Below, piece after piece: positions 27,463-36,609 of a DNA stretch of 64,000 nucleotides (the stretch's first letter is position 1; the number at the start of each line of letters is the position of its first letter). The stretch is from Prevotella sp. (GTDB taxonomy: Bacteria > Bacteroidota > Bacteroidia > Bacteroidales > Bacteroidaceae). The stretch spans positions 1 to 64,000 of the forward strand of contig JALCDQ010000005.1 of the NCBI GenBank assembly GCA_022641735.1. Direction: 5' to 3'. A model generated the notes under the pieces. It was not told the DNA's origin and did not search any database. It worked only from the letters and a program-made list of their open reading frames with translations. The translations under genes were made by a program, and so were the position numbers.

Positions 27463-30048
27463 ATGGAAAATTTAAAAACCTATTCTTTTGAAGAGGCCTA
27501 TGAGGCATCTTTAAAGTACTTTGACGGGGATGAGCTTGCAGCAAGAGTGTTTGTAAACAAGTATGCCATGAAGGATAGTTTCGGCAATATCTTTGAGAAA
27601 TCGCCGGAAGATATGCACTGGCGCATAGCAAATGAGATTGCCCGCATCGAAAAGAAATACAATAATCCGTTAGATGTTCAGGAAATCTTTGATTTACTTG
27701 ACCATTTCAAATATATCATTCCAGCCGGTAGTCCGATGACGGGCATCGGCAATAACCATCAGGTAGCCTCTCTGAGCAACTGCTTTGTGATAGGCTTGGA
27801 TGGAAATGCAGATTCCTATGGTGCCATCATGAAGATTGATGAAGAGCAGGTTCAGCTGATGAAACGACGTGGCGGAGTAGGGCATGATTTAAGTCATATC
27901 CGCCCTGCAGGTTCTCCGGTGAACAACTCGGCGCTGACCTCCACGGGTTTGGTGCCTTTCATGGAGCGTTATAGCAATTCTACACGCGAGGTAGCGCAAG
28001 ACGGTCGACGTGGCGCGTTGATGTTGAGCGTGAGCATCAAGCACCCTGACAGTGAGGCTTTCATTGATGCCAAGATGACGGAAGGAAAGGTTACGGGTGC
28101 TAATGTGTCCGTAAAGATTGACGATGATTTCATGAAAGCTGCCATCGAAGGCAAGACCTATGTGCAGCAATTCCCTACAGATGGAAAGGATGTAAAGGCT
28201 ACCAAAGAGATTTCAGCTAAGGATTTATGGGCGAAAATCGTGCATAATGCTTGGAAGAGTGCCGAGCCAGGCGTGCTGTTTTGGGATACTATCATCCGCG
28301 AAAGCATACCTGATTGCTATGCCGACTTAGGTTTTCGCACGGTGAGCACTAATCCTTGCGGAGAGATTCCATTGTGCCCTTACGACAGTTGCAGGCTCAT
28401 TTCCATCAACTTATACAGTTATGTAGAGAAGCCATTTACGCCGAAAGCATACTTTGATTATGATAAGTTTAAGACTCATGCTCAGTTTGCCCAGCGCATA
28501 ATGGATGATATAGTCGACCTTGAAATGGAAAAGATTGACTTAATTATCGATAAAATCAAGAAAGACCCGCAAACAATGGAGGTCAAACAGACCGAACTTC
28601 ACCTTTGGGAGAAAATCCAAGAGAAGAGCGGAAAAGGCCGTCGTACAGGCGTGGGAATCACTGCAGAGGGCGATATGTTGGCTGCTATGGGCTTGCGTTA
28701 TGGAACTCAAGAAGCAACAGATTTCTCTGTAAACATCCATAAGACTTTGGCTTTGAATGCCTATCGTTCCTCTGTGAACATGGCAAAAGAGCGTGGTGCT
28801 TTTGCCATCTATGATGCTAAGCGTGAGGAGAAAAATCCTTTTGTATTGCGTTTGAAGGAGGCTGACCCTGAACTATATGCGGATATGGCTAAGTATGGGC
28901 GTAGAAATATAGCCTGTCTGACCATTGCTCCTACGGGTACTACTTCCCTTATGACGCAGACAACTTCGGGTATTGAGCCTGTTTTCATGCCTGTTTATAA
29001 GCGTCGCCGTAAGGTGAATCCGAATGATTCGGATGTGCATGTTGACTTTGTAGATGAGGTTGGCGATTCCTTTGAGGAATATATCGTTTACCATCGTAAG
29101 TTCCTTGAATGGATGAAAGTCAATGGTTACGATACCACAAAGCGTTATTCACAGGAAGAAATAGATGGTTTGGTGGCCAAGAGTCCTTATTATAAGGCGA
29201 CCGCCAATGATGTTGACTGGTTGATGAAGGTAAGGATGCAGGGTGCTATTCAGAAGTGGGTAGATCATAGCATATCCGTAACGGTGAACCTGCCGAATGA
29301 TGTGGATGAGGCTTTGGTGAATAAGCTCTATGTGGAAGCATGGAAGAGTGGTTGCAAGGGATGTACTATCTATCGTGATGGAAGTCGTTCCGGTGTCATG
29401 ATTTCGGTGTCGAATAAAGAGAAAAAGGCCGACCCAAGCGAGCAGGTTAAGGATAATAACATGGAAGGAAAACAGACTTATCCTTGTGAAAGACCTGAGG
29501 TTACGGAGGTGCGTCCAAAAGAATTGGAGTGCGATGTAGTACGTTTCCAGAACAATAAGGAAAAGTGGGTGGCTTTCGTAGGTTTGTTGGATGGTTATCC
29601 ATATGAGATTTTTACGGGTCTTCAAGATGATGAAGAGGGCATCGTTTTGCCAAAGACGATTACCAATGGCAAGATTATCAAACAGACCAATGAGGATGGT
29701 TCTCATCGCTATGACTTCCAGTTTGAGAACAAGAGAGGCTATAAGACTACCGTTGAAGGCCTTTCTGAAAAGTTCAACCCTGAATATTGGAACTATGCGA
29801 AACTCATTTCGGGAGTTCTTCGTTATCGTATGCCAATCGACCATGTCATAAAGCTTGTGGGCTCTTTGCAGTTGAAGGACGAGAGCATCAACACATGGAA
29901 GAATGGTGTGGAACGAGCTTTGAAGAAATATATAGCCGATGGAACCCAGGCAAAAGGTCAGAAATGCCCAGTTTGCGGGCATGAGAGCCTTGTCTATCAA
30001 GAGGGTTGTCTCATCTGTACCAATTGTGGAGCTAGTCGTTGTGGATAA
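27463..30048 (+). CDS. nrdJ: Adenosylcobalamin-dependent ribonucleotide reductase (class II)
   Basis: Class II reductase of 861 residues making deoxyribonucleotides with coenzyme B12, so it works with or without oxygen. Recognisable blocks: SLSNCFVIGL with a redox Cys, KRRGGVGHDLSHIRP, the active-site loop NPCGEIPLCPYDSCRL, and PTGTTSLMTQTTSGIEPVF. A TSCPD-like domain follows about 690-830. The C-terminal zinc ribbon has CPVCG, CLICTNCG and a last Cys for re-reduction (SRCG). folB starts 6 bases later. No B12 riboswitch is seen upstream. B12 uptake would be needed; the TonB receptor at 34555 is one possible but unproven route. Confidence 0.95.
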   Translation: MENLKTYSFEEAYEASLKYFDGDELAARVFVNKYAMKDSFGNIFEKSPEDMHWRIANEIARIEKKYNNPLDVQEIFDLLDHFKYIIPAGSPMTGIGNNHQVASLSNCFVIGLDGNADSYGAIMKIDEEQVQLMKRRGGVGHDLSHIRPAGSPVNNSALTSTGLVPFMERYSNSTREVAQDGRRGALMLSVSIKHPDSEAFIDAKMTEGKVTGANVSVKIDDDFMKAAIEGKTYVQQFPTDGKDVKATKEISAKDLWAKIVHNAWKSAEPGVLFWDTIIRESIPDCYADLGFRTVSTNPCGEIPLCPYDSCRLISINLYSYVEKPFTPKAYFDYDKFKTHAQFAQRIMDDIVDLEMEKIDLIIDKIKKDPQTMEVKQTELHLWEKIQEKSGKGRRTGVGITAEGDMLAAMGLRYGTQEATDFSVNIHKTLALNAYRSSVNMAKERGAFAIYDAKREEKNPFVLRLKEADPELYADMAKYGRRNIACLTIAPTGTTSLMTQTTSGIEPVFMPVYKRRRKVNPNDSDVHVDFVDEVGDSFEEYIVYHRKFLEWMKVNGYDTTKRYSQEEIDGLVAKSPYYKATANDVDWLMKVRMQGAIQKWVDHSISVTVNLPNDVDEALVNKLYVEAWKSGCKGCTIYRDGSRSGVMISVSNKEKKADPSEQVKDNNMEGKQTYPCERPEVTEVRPKELECDVVRFQNNKEKWVAFVGLLDGYPYEIFTGLQDDEEGIVLPKTITNGKIIKQTNEDGSHRYDFQFENKRGYKTTVEGLSEKFNPEYWNYAKLISGVLRYRMPIDHVIKLVGSLQLKDESINTWKNGVERALKKYIADGTQAKGQKCPVCGHESLVYQEGCLICTNCGASRCG

Positions 30049-30054
30049 TCGTTT

Positions 30055-30435
30055 ATGAAAATACAATCCACCTATATATATATAGAGGGTCTGCGGTTTC
30101 ATGCTTATCATGGTGTGTTACCGCAGGAACGTGTTATAGGGAATGATTATGAAGTGAGCCTGCGGGTTCAGTTTCCGATAGATACTGCCATGTTATCGGA
30201 TGATGTGGAGGAGACTCTTAACTATGCGGAGGTCTTTAAATTGGTGCAGCAGGAGATGCAAGTACCTAGTAATCTCTTGGAGCGAGTGGCTTATCGCATT
30301 GCTGACAGATTGTTCCGAAAGTACTCGAAAATACAGGCTATAGACTTAAAACTCATGAAGTTGAATCCTCCAATGGGTGCTGAATGCCATGGCGCTGGGG
30401 TAGAATTACATTTAATAAATGATAAAACTGTATAA
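30055..30435 (+). CDS. folB: Dihydroneopterin aldolase FolB
   Basis: A 126-residue cytoplasmic enzyme of folate synthesis that converts dihydroneopterin to 6-hydroxymethyl-dihydropterin. It matches the family in length and in the blocks IEGLRFHAYHGVLPQER (substrate pocket and Glu), LNYAEVFKLVQ and LLERVAYRIADRL, with a late Lys in LKLMKLNPP. It starts 6 bases after nrdJ and is surely co-transcribed, linking folate and deoxynucleotide supply. The next gene has its own promoter. Confidence 0.94.
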   Translation: MKIQSTYIYIEGLRFHAYHGVLPQERVIGNDYEVSLRVQFPIDTAMLSDDVEETLNYAEVFKLVQQEMQVPSNLLERVAYRIADRLFRKYSKIQAIDLKLMKLNPPMGAECHGAGVELHLINDKTV

Positions 30436-30464
30436 GAGTTCGTGGTTTTCTCACTATAAATCAT

Positions 30465-30472
30465 TATCTTTG
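30465..30472 (+). promoter_or_regulatory. -7 box for the amidase-MCE operon
   Basis: TATCTTTG matches TAnnTTTG, 21 bases before the amidase ATG. It lies between folB and the amidase. Confidence 0.6.
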
Positions 30473-30493
30473 CAAAGGTTATAGCCCTGAAAT

Positions 30494-31723
30494 ATGAATA
30501 AAAAGATTTTTTTCTCGATTATTGTGATGTTGCTGATGGCACTCGTCTCTGTGGCTGGTAACAGGCATTTTACGCTTGTTATCGATGCTGGCCATGGTGG
30601 AAGTGACCATGGAGCACCAGGCGCAATATCGCAAGAAAAAGACCTAACGCTTAAGTATGCGCTTGCTTTTGGGAAAGTAATAGAACGTAATTGCCCGGAT
30701 GTGGACGTCTATTATACCCGCACGACAGATGTCTTCATCCCCCTTTCTGAACGTGCTGCCATGGCCAATCGGAAGAAGGCAGACTTGTTTGTATCAGTGC
30801 ATATTAATGCTTTAGCTGGAGGAAAGCAGAGTCATGGCTATCAGACTTATACCTTGGGGAAGAGTCTCCGCAATGGAAACAGTCAGGGAATAGAGCAGAA
30901 TTTGGAAGTGGCAAAGCGTGAGAATGCTGTAATCCTCTTGGAAAAAGACTATAAAAAGACCTATAGCGGATTAGATCAGAATTCTGCGGAAAGCGATATT
31001 GTGTATGAGTTTATACAGGACCAAAACCGGGAACATAGTACTGAATTGGCAAAGTATCTGCAGAATTATATATGTGCAGCAACGGGCAGACAGAACGGAG
31101 AAGCTCATCAGGACAATTTAGCGGTATTACGTTTGACTTCCATGCCAGGGTGTCTGATGGAATTGGGCTTTATTTCTACACCTGATGAAGAAGAATATTT
31201 GAATACGGATTCTGCACTAGATGCTTATAGTCGTGGCTTCTATAATGCCATTATGAAGTATCGTTCTAGATATGATTCTGAGTTGTCAGTACCTTATAAG
31301 GCCATTCCTGAAACGCCAGATATACCACAGGTGGTGCCTGAAACATATAAGAAAGAGGCTGTAAAAAAAGAGAAAGCAGAGACGCCAAAGAAGTCGCATG
31401 TAAAGACTGAAACGAACTCCGTTCAGGCAACATCTTCTCAGATTGACGAGGATAAACCAGTCTTCAAAATCCAGTTTATGGCTTCTAGTAGGAAATTGCT
31501 TCCCGGCGATGCTCACTTCAAATCACTATTGGGATATGATTTTTATGAAGAGGAGAACATAATTAAATATACTTATGGTTCCTCGAACAATTATAATGAG
31601 ATTTATAAGTTGCGTAAGAAGATATTAAATGAGTTTCCTGACGCCTTCATCATTGCTTTTAAGAATGGCGCGAAGATGAATGTGAATGAGGCCATAAGAG
31701 AGTTTAAAACGAATAAAAAGTAA
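30494..31723 (+). CDS. N-acetylmuramoyl-L-alanine amidase (Amidase_3)
   Basis: Secreted zinc amidase of 409 residues that cuts the bond between MurNAc and the peptide stem, typically during cell separation. It has a signal peptide (1-21) and an Amidase_3 domain (about 26-255) with the first zinc His in VIDAGHGGSDHGA, the second in FVSVHINA and the catalytic Glu in LMELGFIS. A Lys/Glu/Pro-rich linker (about 265-320) leads to a C-terminal module with KIQFMASSRKL that resembles a SPOR-like domain. It acts in the periplasm. An MCE-domain gene starts 10 bases later. Confidence 0.92.
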   Translation: MNKKIFFSIIVMLLMALVSVAGNRHFTLVIDAGHGGSDHGAPGAISQEKDLTLKYALAFGKVIERNCPDVDVYYTRTTDVFIPLSERAAMANRKKADLFVSVHINALAGGKQSHGYQTYTLGKSLRNGNSQGIEQNLEVAKRENAVILLEKDYKKTYSGLDQNSAESDIVYEFIQDQNREHSTELAKYLQNYICAATGRQNGEAHQDNLAVLRLTSMPGCLMELGFISTPDEEEYLNTDSALDAYSRGFYNAIMKYRSRYDSELSVPYKAIPETPDIPQVVPETYKKEAVKKEKAETPKKSHVKTETNSVQATSSQIDEDKPVFKIQFMASSRKLLPGDAHFKSLLGYDFYEEENIIKYTYGSSNNYNEIYKLRKKILNEFPDAFIIAFKNGAKMNVNEAIREFKTNKK

Positions 31724-31733
31724 TAGGTTGTAT

Positions 31734-32627
31734 ATGTCTAAAGAAATAAAGATAGCCCTTGTGGCAATAGCTGGAATTGTTGTTCTCTTCTTCGGAATGA
31801 ATTTTCTGAAGGGAATGTCGCTTTTCTCAAATAATAATACTTACTATATTAAGTTTAAGGATATCAGTGGCTTGTCAGCTTCTAATCCAATTTTTGCGGA
31901 TGGTTATCAAGTGGGAGTTGTGAAAGGCATTGATTATGATTATAAGAATAATGGCTATATTTTGGTCAAGTTTAATGTGGATAATGATCTTCGCATACCA
32001 AAGGGCTCTTCAGCAGAGATTGAAAAAGACTTAATGGGAAATGTAAAGATGAATTTGCTCTTAGCCAATAACCCTCGTGAAAGAGTAGAACCGGGTGATA
32101 CTATCTTGGGAGCATTGAAAGGTGGACTCATGGGAAAGATTACAACGCTTGTCCCAACCGTTGAGCAGATGTTGCCAAAACTGGATTCTATCCTTGCAAG
32201 CGTCAATGCTTTGCTTGCTGACCCTGATATAGCTCAGTCGCTGCATAATATTAAGAAGACCACAGATAACCTTACGGCCTCTACTCAACAGTTGAATACC
32301 TTGATGGTGGGCCTTAATAGAAGTATTCCAGGCATTATGATGAAGGCCAATACAGTGCTTGACAATACCAGCTTGTTAACGGCAAATCTTGCGGCTGTGG
32401 ATGTTCAGGGCACTATGGCAGAAGTAAATCAGACACTTGCCAATGTAAAGGCTGTGACGGATAAGATAAACAATAATAACGGCACATTAGGGCTTCTGAT
32501 GAATGACCCAACCCTTTATAATAACCTGAATACTACCGTTAAAAGTGCCGATACGCTATTGACTAATCTCAAAGCTCATCCTAAGAGATATGTACATTTC
32601 TCACTTTTTGGTAAAAAAGATAAGTAA
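31734..32627 (+). CDS. MlaD/MCE-family phospholipid-transport protein
   Basis: MCE-domain protein of 297 residues: one N-terminal transmembrane anchor (about 5-25, IKIALVAIAGIVVLFFGMNFL) and an MlaD domain (about 36-115, YYIKFKDISGLSASNPIFADGYQVG). A long helical, Asn/Thr-rich C-terminal region (about 150-285) follows. Such proteins form periplasmic rings that move lipids between membranes with an ABC transporter. The permease and ATPase genes are not next to it. The start at 31734 (ATG) is preferred to a TTG two codons earlier. It lies in an operon with the amidase. Confidence 0.9.
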   Translation: MSKEIKIALVAIAGIVVLFFGMNFLKGMSLFSNNNTYYIKFKDISGLSASNPIFADGYQVGVVKGIDYDYKNNGYILVKFNVDNDLRIPKGSSAEIEKDLMGNVKMNLLLANNPRERVEPGDTILGALKGGLMGKITTLVPTVEQMLPKLDSILASVNALLADPDIAQSLHNIKKTTDNLTASTQQLNTLMVGLNRSIPGIMMKANTVLDNTSLLTANLAAVDVQGTMAEVNQTLANVKAVTDKINNNNGTLGLLMNDPTLYNNLNTTVKSADTLLTNLKAHPKRYVHFSLFGKKDK

Positions 32628-32985
32628 AATAAATTTTGTCTAAATAACGGTTTTGATTGTTTCACAACTTCGGAAATGTCCCGAAATCGGCCATTCATTT
32701 AAAGTTTGGTGGCGGTTTGCGGGATGTTTCACTCTTAAAGTTCAAAACTTCAACTAATTTGTCTAAAAGTACTAATTTTCAATACCTTACATTTTTCCAA
32801 ATCATTAAAACCTTTGCAGTGTCTCAGGTACTCGGAAAACTCCATAAATAAAGGTGGTTACGCATTTTCCTTTTAGAGTAACTAAATAGCAGGATTTGCA
32901 CAATACATTTTTTTTTGCGATATTTGCATCCACAAGTAAAAATACTAACATAAAAGTCGAAAGACATAACGATATAATTTTATAG
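32628..32985. other. 358-base gap ahead of dnaA
   Basis: AT-rich, no supported gene. The dnaA promoter occupies 32895-32926. I found no cluster of DnaA boxes (TTATCCACA) and no palindrome array, so nothing here marks an origin. Confidence 0.6.
32895..32926 (+). promoter_or_regulatory. Probable dnaA promoter
   Basis: TTTG at 32895-32898, a 20-base spacer, then GATATTTG at 32919-32926, which is one mismatch from TAnnTTTG. The leader to the ATG is about 55 bases. Confidence 0.5.
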
Positions 32986-34395
32986 ATGAAAGTAAGTCCT
33001 AATGCTCGTTGGGATAATGCGCTTGCGCTCTTCCGTGAGAATGTTTCCCAGCAGCAGTTTAATACCTGGTTTAAACCAATCGTCTTCGAATCGTTCAGCG
33101 AAACGAAGAAGACGCTCTTGGTGCAAGTTCCTAGTACCTTTGTTTATGAGTACTTGGAGGAGAATTATGTGGACCTGCTGAGCAAAGTTCTGCATCGTAC
33201 TTTCTGTGAAGGAGTCCGTCTTACTTATCGCGTAGTGACCGATAAGGAGCACAATCTTTCACAAGATATTGAAGCAGATCCTACTGATGCCTCTCTTTCT
33301 CCTTTGGAGCAGACTCGTGCAAATCAGTCGCCTACAGTGCTGGATGCTGCTTTGCCTCAGCAACTTGACCCTCAATTGAATGCTCATCAGACATTTAATA
33401 ACTATATTGAAGGCGATAGTAATCGTCTTCCACGTTCTTTAGGACTGTCTATTGCAGAGCATCCCAATACGCCTCAGTTCAACCCTATGTTTATCTATGG
33501 ACCGTCGGGTTGTGGAAAAACGCATTTGATTAATGCCATCGGAGCCCGCACGAAGCAGCTCTATTCACAAAAAAGAGTGCTCTATATCAGTGCCCGTCTC
33601 TTCCAAGTTCAATACACGAATGCGGTCTTGAAAAATTCAACGAATGACTTTATCAACTTCTATCAGACAATAGACATGCTCATTGTGGATGATATTCAGG
33701 AGTGGATGACTGCCACGAAGACGCAGGATACTTTCTTCCACATCTTCAATCATCTCTTCCGAAACGGAAAGCGCATCATCCTCGCATCCGACCGTCCGCC
33801 TGTAGAACTTAAGGGTATGAACGATCGACTGTTGACAAGATTCTCCTGTGGACTGATTGCCGAGCTTGAAAAACCTGATGTTCAGCTCTGTATAGACATA
33901 TTAAACAGCAAGATACGCAAGGACGGATTGAAGATTCCTCAGGACGTAGTGCAGTTCATTGCAGAGACTGCCAATGGCAGCGTGCGCGATCTTCAGGGGG
34001 TCATCAATTCATTGCTGGCCTATAGCGTGGTATATAATAGCAACATCGATATGCGCTTGGCAGAACGTGTAATCAAGCGGGCTGTCAAGGTGGATAATAA
34101 GTCTCTCACGGTGGATGATATTCTCGAGAAGGTATGCGACCATTTCAATGTCACTCAAGCGGCTGTAAACAGCAAGAGCCGCAAGCAGGATGTGGTGGAA
34201 GTAAGGCAGTTGGCTATGTATCTTGCGCAGAAATATACCAAGATGCCTGCTAGCAGAATCGGTAAGTTAGTGGGCAATCGTGACCATTCAACGGTGATAC
34301 ATAGCTGTTCAAGAGTTGAATGCAGACTCAAAGTAGACAAAGCTTTTCAAGCGGAACTTTCAAGTATTGAGAACTCTTTCAAACTGAAAAAATAA
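32986..34395 (+). CDS. dnaA: Chromosomal replication initiator DnaA
   Basis: DnaA, 469 residues, the AAA+ ATPase that binds and opens the origin. Domain I about 1-85 (WDNALALFRENVSQQQFNTWF), variable domain II to about 130, AAA+ domain with Walker A GPSGCGKTH (about 171-179) and Walker B MLIVDDIQ, and a C-terminal helix-turn-helix DnaA signature GNRDHSTVIHSCSRV. It follows the MCE gene after 358 bases and has its own promoter and hairpin terminator. The neighbours dnaN, recF and gyrB are absent, so the gene order is not the classical origin cluster. Confidence 0.98.
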   Translation: MKVSPNARWDNALALFRENVSQQQFNTWFKPIVFESFSETKKTLLVQVPSTFVYEYLEENYVDLLSKVLHRTFCEGVRLTYRVVTDKEHNLSQDIEADPTDASLSPLEQTRANQSPTVLDAALPQQLDPQLNAHQTFNNYIEGDSNRLPRSLGLSIAEHPNTPQFNPMFIYGPSGCGKTHLINAIGARTKQLYSQKRVLYISARLFQVQYTNAVLKNSTNDFINFYQTIDMLIVDDIQEWMTATKTQDTFFHIFNHLFRNGKRIILASDRPPVELKGMNDRLLTRFSCGLIAELEKPDVQLCIDILNSKIRKDGLKIPQDVVQFIAETANGSVRDLQGVINSLLAYSVVYNSNIDMRLAERVIKRAVKVDNKSLTVDDILEKVCDHFNVTQAAVNSKSRKQDVVEVRQLAMYLAQKYTKMPASRIGKLVGNRDHSTVIHSCSRVECRLKVDKAFQAELSSIENSFKLKK

Positions 34396-34400
34396 GTTTA

Positions 34401-34435
34401 AAAGCCATCTTCAAGGATTTCGAAGATGGCTTTTT
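34401..34435 (+). terminator. Intrinsic terminator of dnaA
   Basis: AGCCATCTTC and GAAGATGGCT form a perfect 10-bp stem with a 9-base loop, followed by T5. It sits 8 bases after the stop and before the palindrome array at 34463. Confidence 0.9.
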
Positions 34436-34462
34436 CTGTATCTCATAATTGTTTTCGAGATT

Positions 34463-34547
34463 GTTCCAAGCAGTTGGTAAAGTGGTTACAAACCGTTTGT
34501 AATCATAGTACCAACGACTGAAACACTGCGTACCAACCGTTGGAACA
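34463..34547. repeat. 85-bp palindrome array, four units, TTCC/GGAA and GTTACAAA words
   Basis: Units of 19 bp start at 34463, 34485, 34507 and 34529, spaced by GTG, CAT and CTG. They include GTTCCAAGCAGTTGGTAAA, GTTACAAACCGTTTGTAAT and CGTACCAACCGTTGGAACA. The second unit is almost identical to the second unit at 26453. The outer flanks GAGATTGTTCC and GGAACAATTCTC are themselves inverted. It lies between converging dnaA and a TonB receptor, 7 bases from the receptor's stop. Confidence 0.8.
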
Positions 34548-34554
34548 ATTCTCA

Positions 34555-36609
34555 TCAAATGTTTATGTTGATGCTTCCACCTGCCATGAGCCAAAGTCCA
34601 GGTTGTTTTACGCTCCCCAAATCATAATATCTGTGGCAAGTGAGGTTGTCTGCTTTCACATAAAGATTATAGTTTCCACCATCCCATAAGAGCTTACAGT
34701 CTATCTTGGTATAGGGATGATAGCCGTTCATTCGTTGTTGCCATCTCAACGACCAGTCAGCGCTGAGCCTCTTCCAGATATGATGGTCGATGCTGAGTGT
34801 AAACTTATTTCGCAGATATTCGAGAGCATATAGCGAGCGATAAATCTCTTGCTCGGTCTCATGTTTTTGATGAATGAAGGCATATCCGGCCTTGATTTCC
34901 GTGATAAAACTTTCTTTCCATATCTCCTGTAAATGTAAGGTGGCGTCAAGAGAAAATCCCATGTTGTCGAGTTTACCGATGTTCAGGGCATGATATTTCG
35001 TGCTTTGTTCTGTTTCATAGACCCAGTCAATCATGTCAGAGCCATTACTATAAAATCCACTCAACAAGGTCTCAAACCCTTTGGTGCGGTATCTTGAGCC
35101 TACTTTAAAGGTGGAATTTTTCTCTGGTTTTAGGTTCAAATCCCCTTGTTGGGCCACGTTGCTGGTATATAAATCGGTATAGGTGGGCATGCGGAGCGCC
35201 TTGTTCCATGACGCATAGAATTTCCAATTATCATTGGGACGGAAACTTAGGTCGATACCTGGATAGAAACGGAAGCCTCCATCGAGTTTGGTGTTCTTGT
35301 TGGCAAGCATTCCTGCGGAGAGCGTAAAGCCTCCGATGAGGATGTTGTGCTCGATGAAAAGGCTCGTATTGGTGCGCTTTCCCTCCTTTGTATATTGCCT
35401 TTCAGACCCGTGGATGTCTTTGTATGCACCCGCTTCAAGGTCGTCGCCATAGGCCGTACTCAGTATATGCTCATGGCGAATCTCGCCTCCTATGGCCGTA
35501 GTGCCTGCTGACCACTTCAGATGGGCATTGATGGAATAGCCGTAAACATCAAGGTTGTGATAGTTTTCTCCTTTGCTTGCACCCTCTTCTCCACGAATTA
35601 ACTGGAAGTGGTCAATGAAATTATTGTAATAAAAAGTCGGAGTAATATTCCACTTGTTATCTGCATTATGGAGGCTACCCGACAAACTGAAGATGGCATG
35701 AGAGGTGTTCTCATATTGGTTGTTGAACTTTGCGCTGTAAAAAGTATTTGCCCCATAGCTCTGCTTGCTCCATCCAATCTGACTGTTCAAGTCGAAATAG
35801 TCACTTTGAAAAGGTTGCAGATTGGCATAGAAATGGCCCTTCTTGAAATCGCTGTTATCAGTTCCTCCATCTGAGCGGGCATATCCACCACTGGTCAGAA
35901 CGTGCCATTTCCAGCCATCCGAAGCCTTTCCTTTATAGCCATCTTCGTATCCTGCTTCCGCCATGAAAGTGCCAAAAGAGCCCCCTTCTGCCTTCGCCTT
36001 GATGGCTTCTTGCTCAATATTGGAGCGCGTCACAATGTTGATGGCACCGCTGAAAGCCGAAGTTCCATACAGTCGGGCTGATGCACCTTCGAGCACTTCG
36101 ATGCGCTCAATATCGGATAAAGCTACTGGGAAATCGGTGGCATTGTGCCCTGTTTGGGGATTCGAGATGTTCACGCCGTTCAACAAAATCGTGATTTGGT
36201 CGAATGTTCCACCGTTGATGGAGATGTCCGTCTGTACTCCAAAGCCACCGCGTTGACGGACATCCACGCCTGTAGCAAGTTTCAATACATCATTAATCGT
36301 TTCTGCTGCCGCACGATGAATATCATCTTTGGTGATGACAGCAACGATTTTGGCTGACTGCAAAGCAGTCAGTGGCGCTCGAGATCCCGTAACGATGACC
36401 TCGTCGAGTTTCACTTCCTGATGGCCGAGCGAGTCTTTTGCAAGATTCACCTTTGTACTGATGCCCTCAGCCTTTGCTGCGGAGAGGGTGGAAATGCTCA
36501 GTACACCAATCAACACTTCCTTACCAAGAGCTGCAAAAAGGGAGTAACTCTTGTTACTGAAGTGCTTGAAGACGAACTTCTGGCGCTTGTTGAAATTGTT
36601 TTTGTTCAT
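34555..36609 (-). CDS. TonB-dependent receptor, BtuB-like
   Basis: Outer-membrane receptor of 684 residues with a plug and 22-strand barrel, in the size class of vitamin B12 and siderophore receptors rather than SusC. The long N-terminal region SYSLFAALGKEVLIGVLSIS precedes the signal cleavage (AKAEG). A TonB box VKLDEVIVTGSRAP, plug motifs INDVLKLATGVDV and RIEVLEGASARLYG, and an ININI C-terminus follow. Its ATG overlaps the stop of the sialidase-fold gene (ATGA), so the two are translationally coupled. The ligand is not evident; cobalamin is possible but no B12 genes adjoin. Confidence 0.88.
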   Translation of the reverse strand: MNKNNFNKRQKFVFKHFSNKSYSLFAALGKEVLIGVLSISTLSAAKAEGISTKVNLAKDSLGHQEVKLDEVIVTGSRAPLTALQSAKIVAVITKDDIHRAAAETINDVLKLATGVDVRQRGGFGVQTDISINGGTFDQITILLNGVNISNPQTGHNATDFPVALSDIERIEVLEGASARLYGTSAFSGAINIVTRSNIEQEAIKAKAEGGSFGTFMAEAGYEDGYKGKASDGWKWHVLTSGGYARSDGGTDNSDFKKGHFYANLQPFQSDYFDLNSQIGWSKQSYGANTFYSAKFNNQYENTSHAIFSLSGSLHNADNKWNITPTFYYNNFIDHFQLIRGEEGASKGENYHNLDVYGYSINAHLKWSAGTTAIGGEIRHEHILSTAYGDDLEAGAYKDIHGSERQYTKEGKRTNTSLFIEHNILIGGFTLSAGMLANKNTKLDGGFRFYPGIDLSFRPNDNWKFYASWNKALRMPTYTDLYTSNVAQQGDLNLKPEKNSTFKVGSRYRTKGFETLLSGFYSNGSDMIDWVYETEQSTKYHALNIGKLDNMGFSLDATLHLQEIWKESFITEIKAGYAFIHQKHETEQEIYRSLYALEYLRNKFTLSIDHHIWKRLSADWSLRWQQRMNGYHPYTKIDCKLLWDGGNYNLYVKADNLTCHRYYDLGSVKQPGLWLMAGGSININI

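Noticed and set aside
32657..32851. A 64-codon frame before dnaA
   Set aside because: No promoter, no recognisable domain, AT-rich intergenic composition.
32628..32985. Replication origin beside dnaA
   Set aside because: No DnaA-box cluster and none of the classical origin neighbours. Lone TTATCCACA-type words at 20923 (inside murF-alr) and 30040 (at the nrdJ stop) look like chance.
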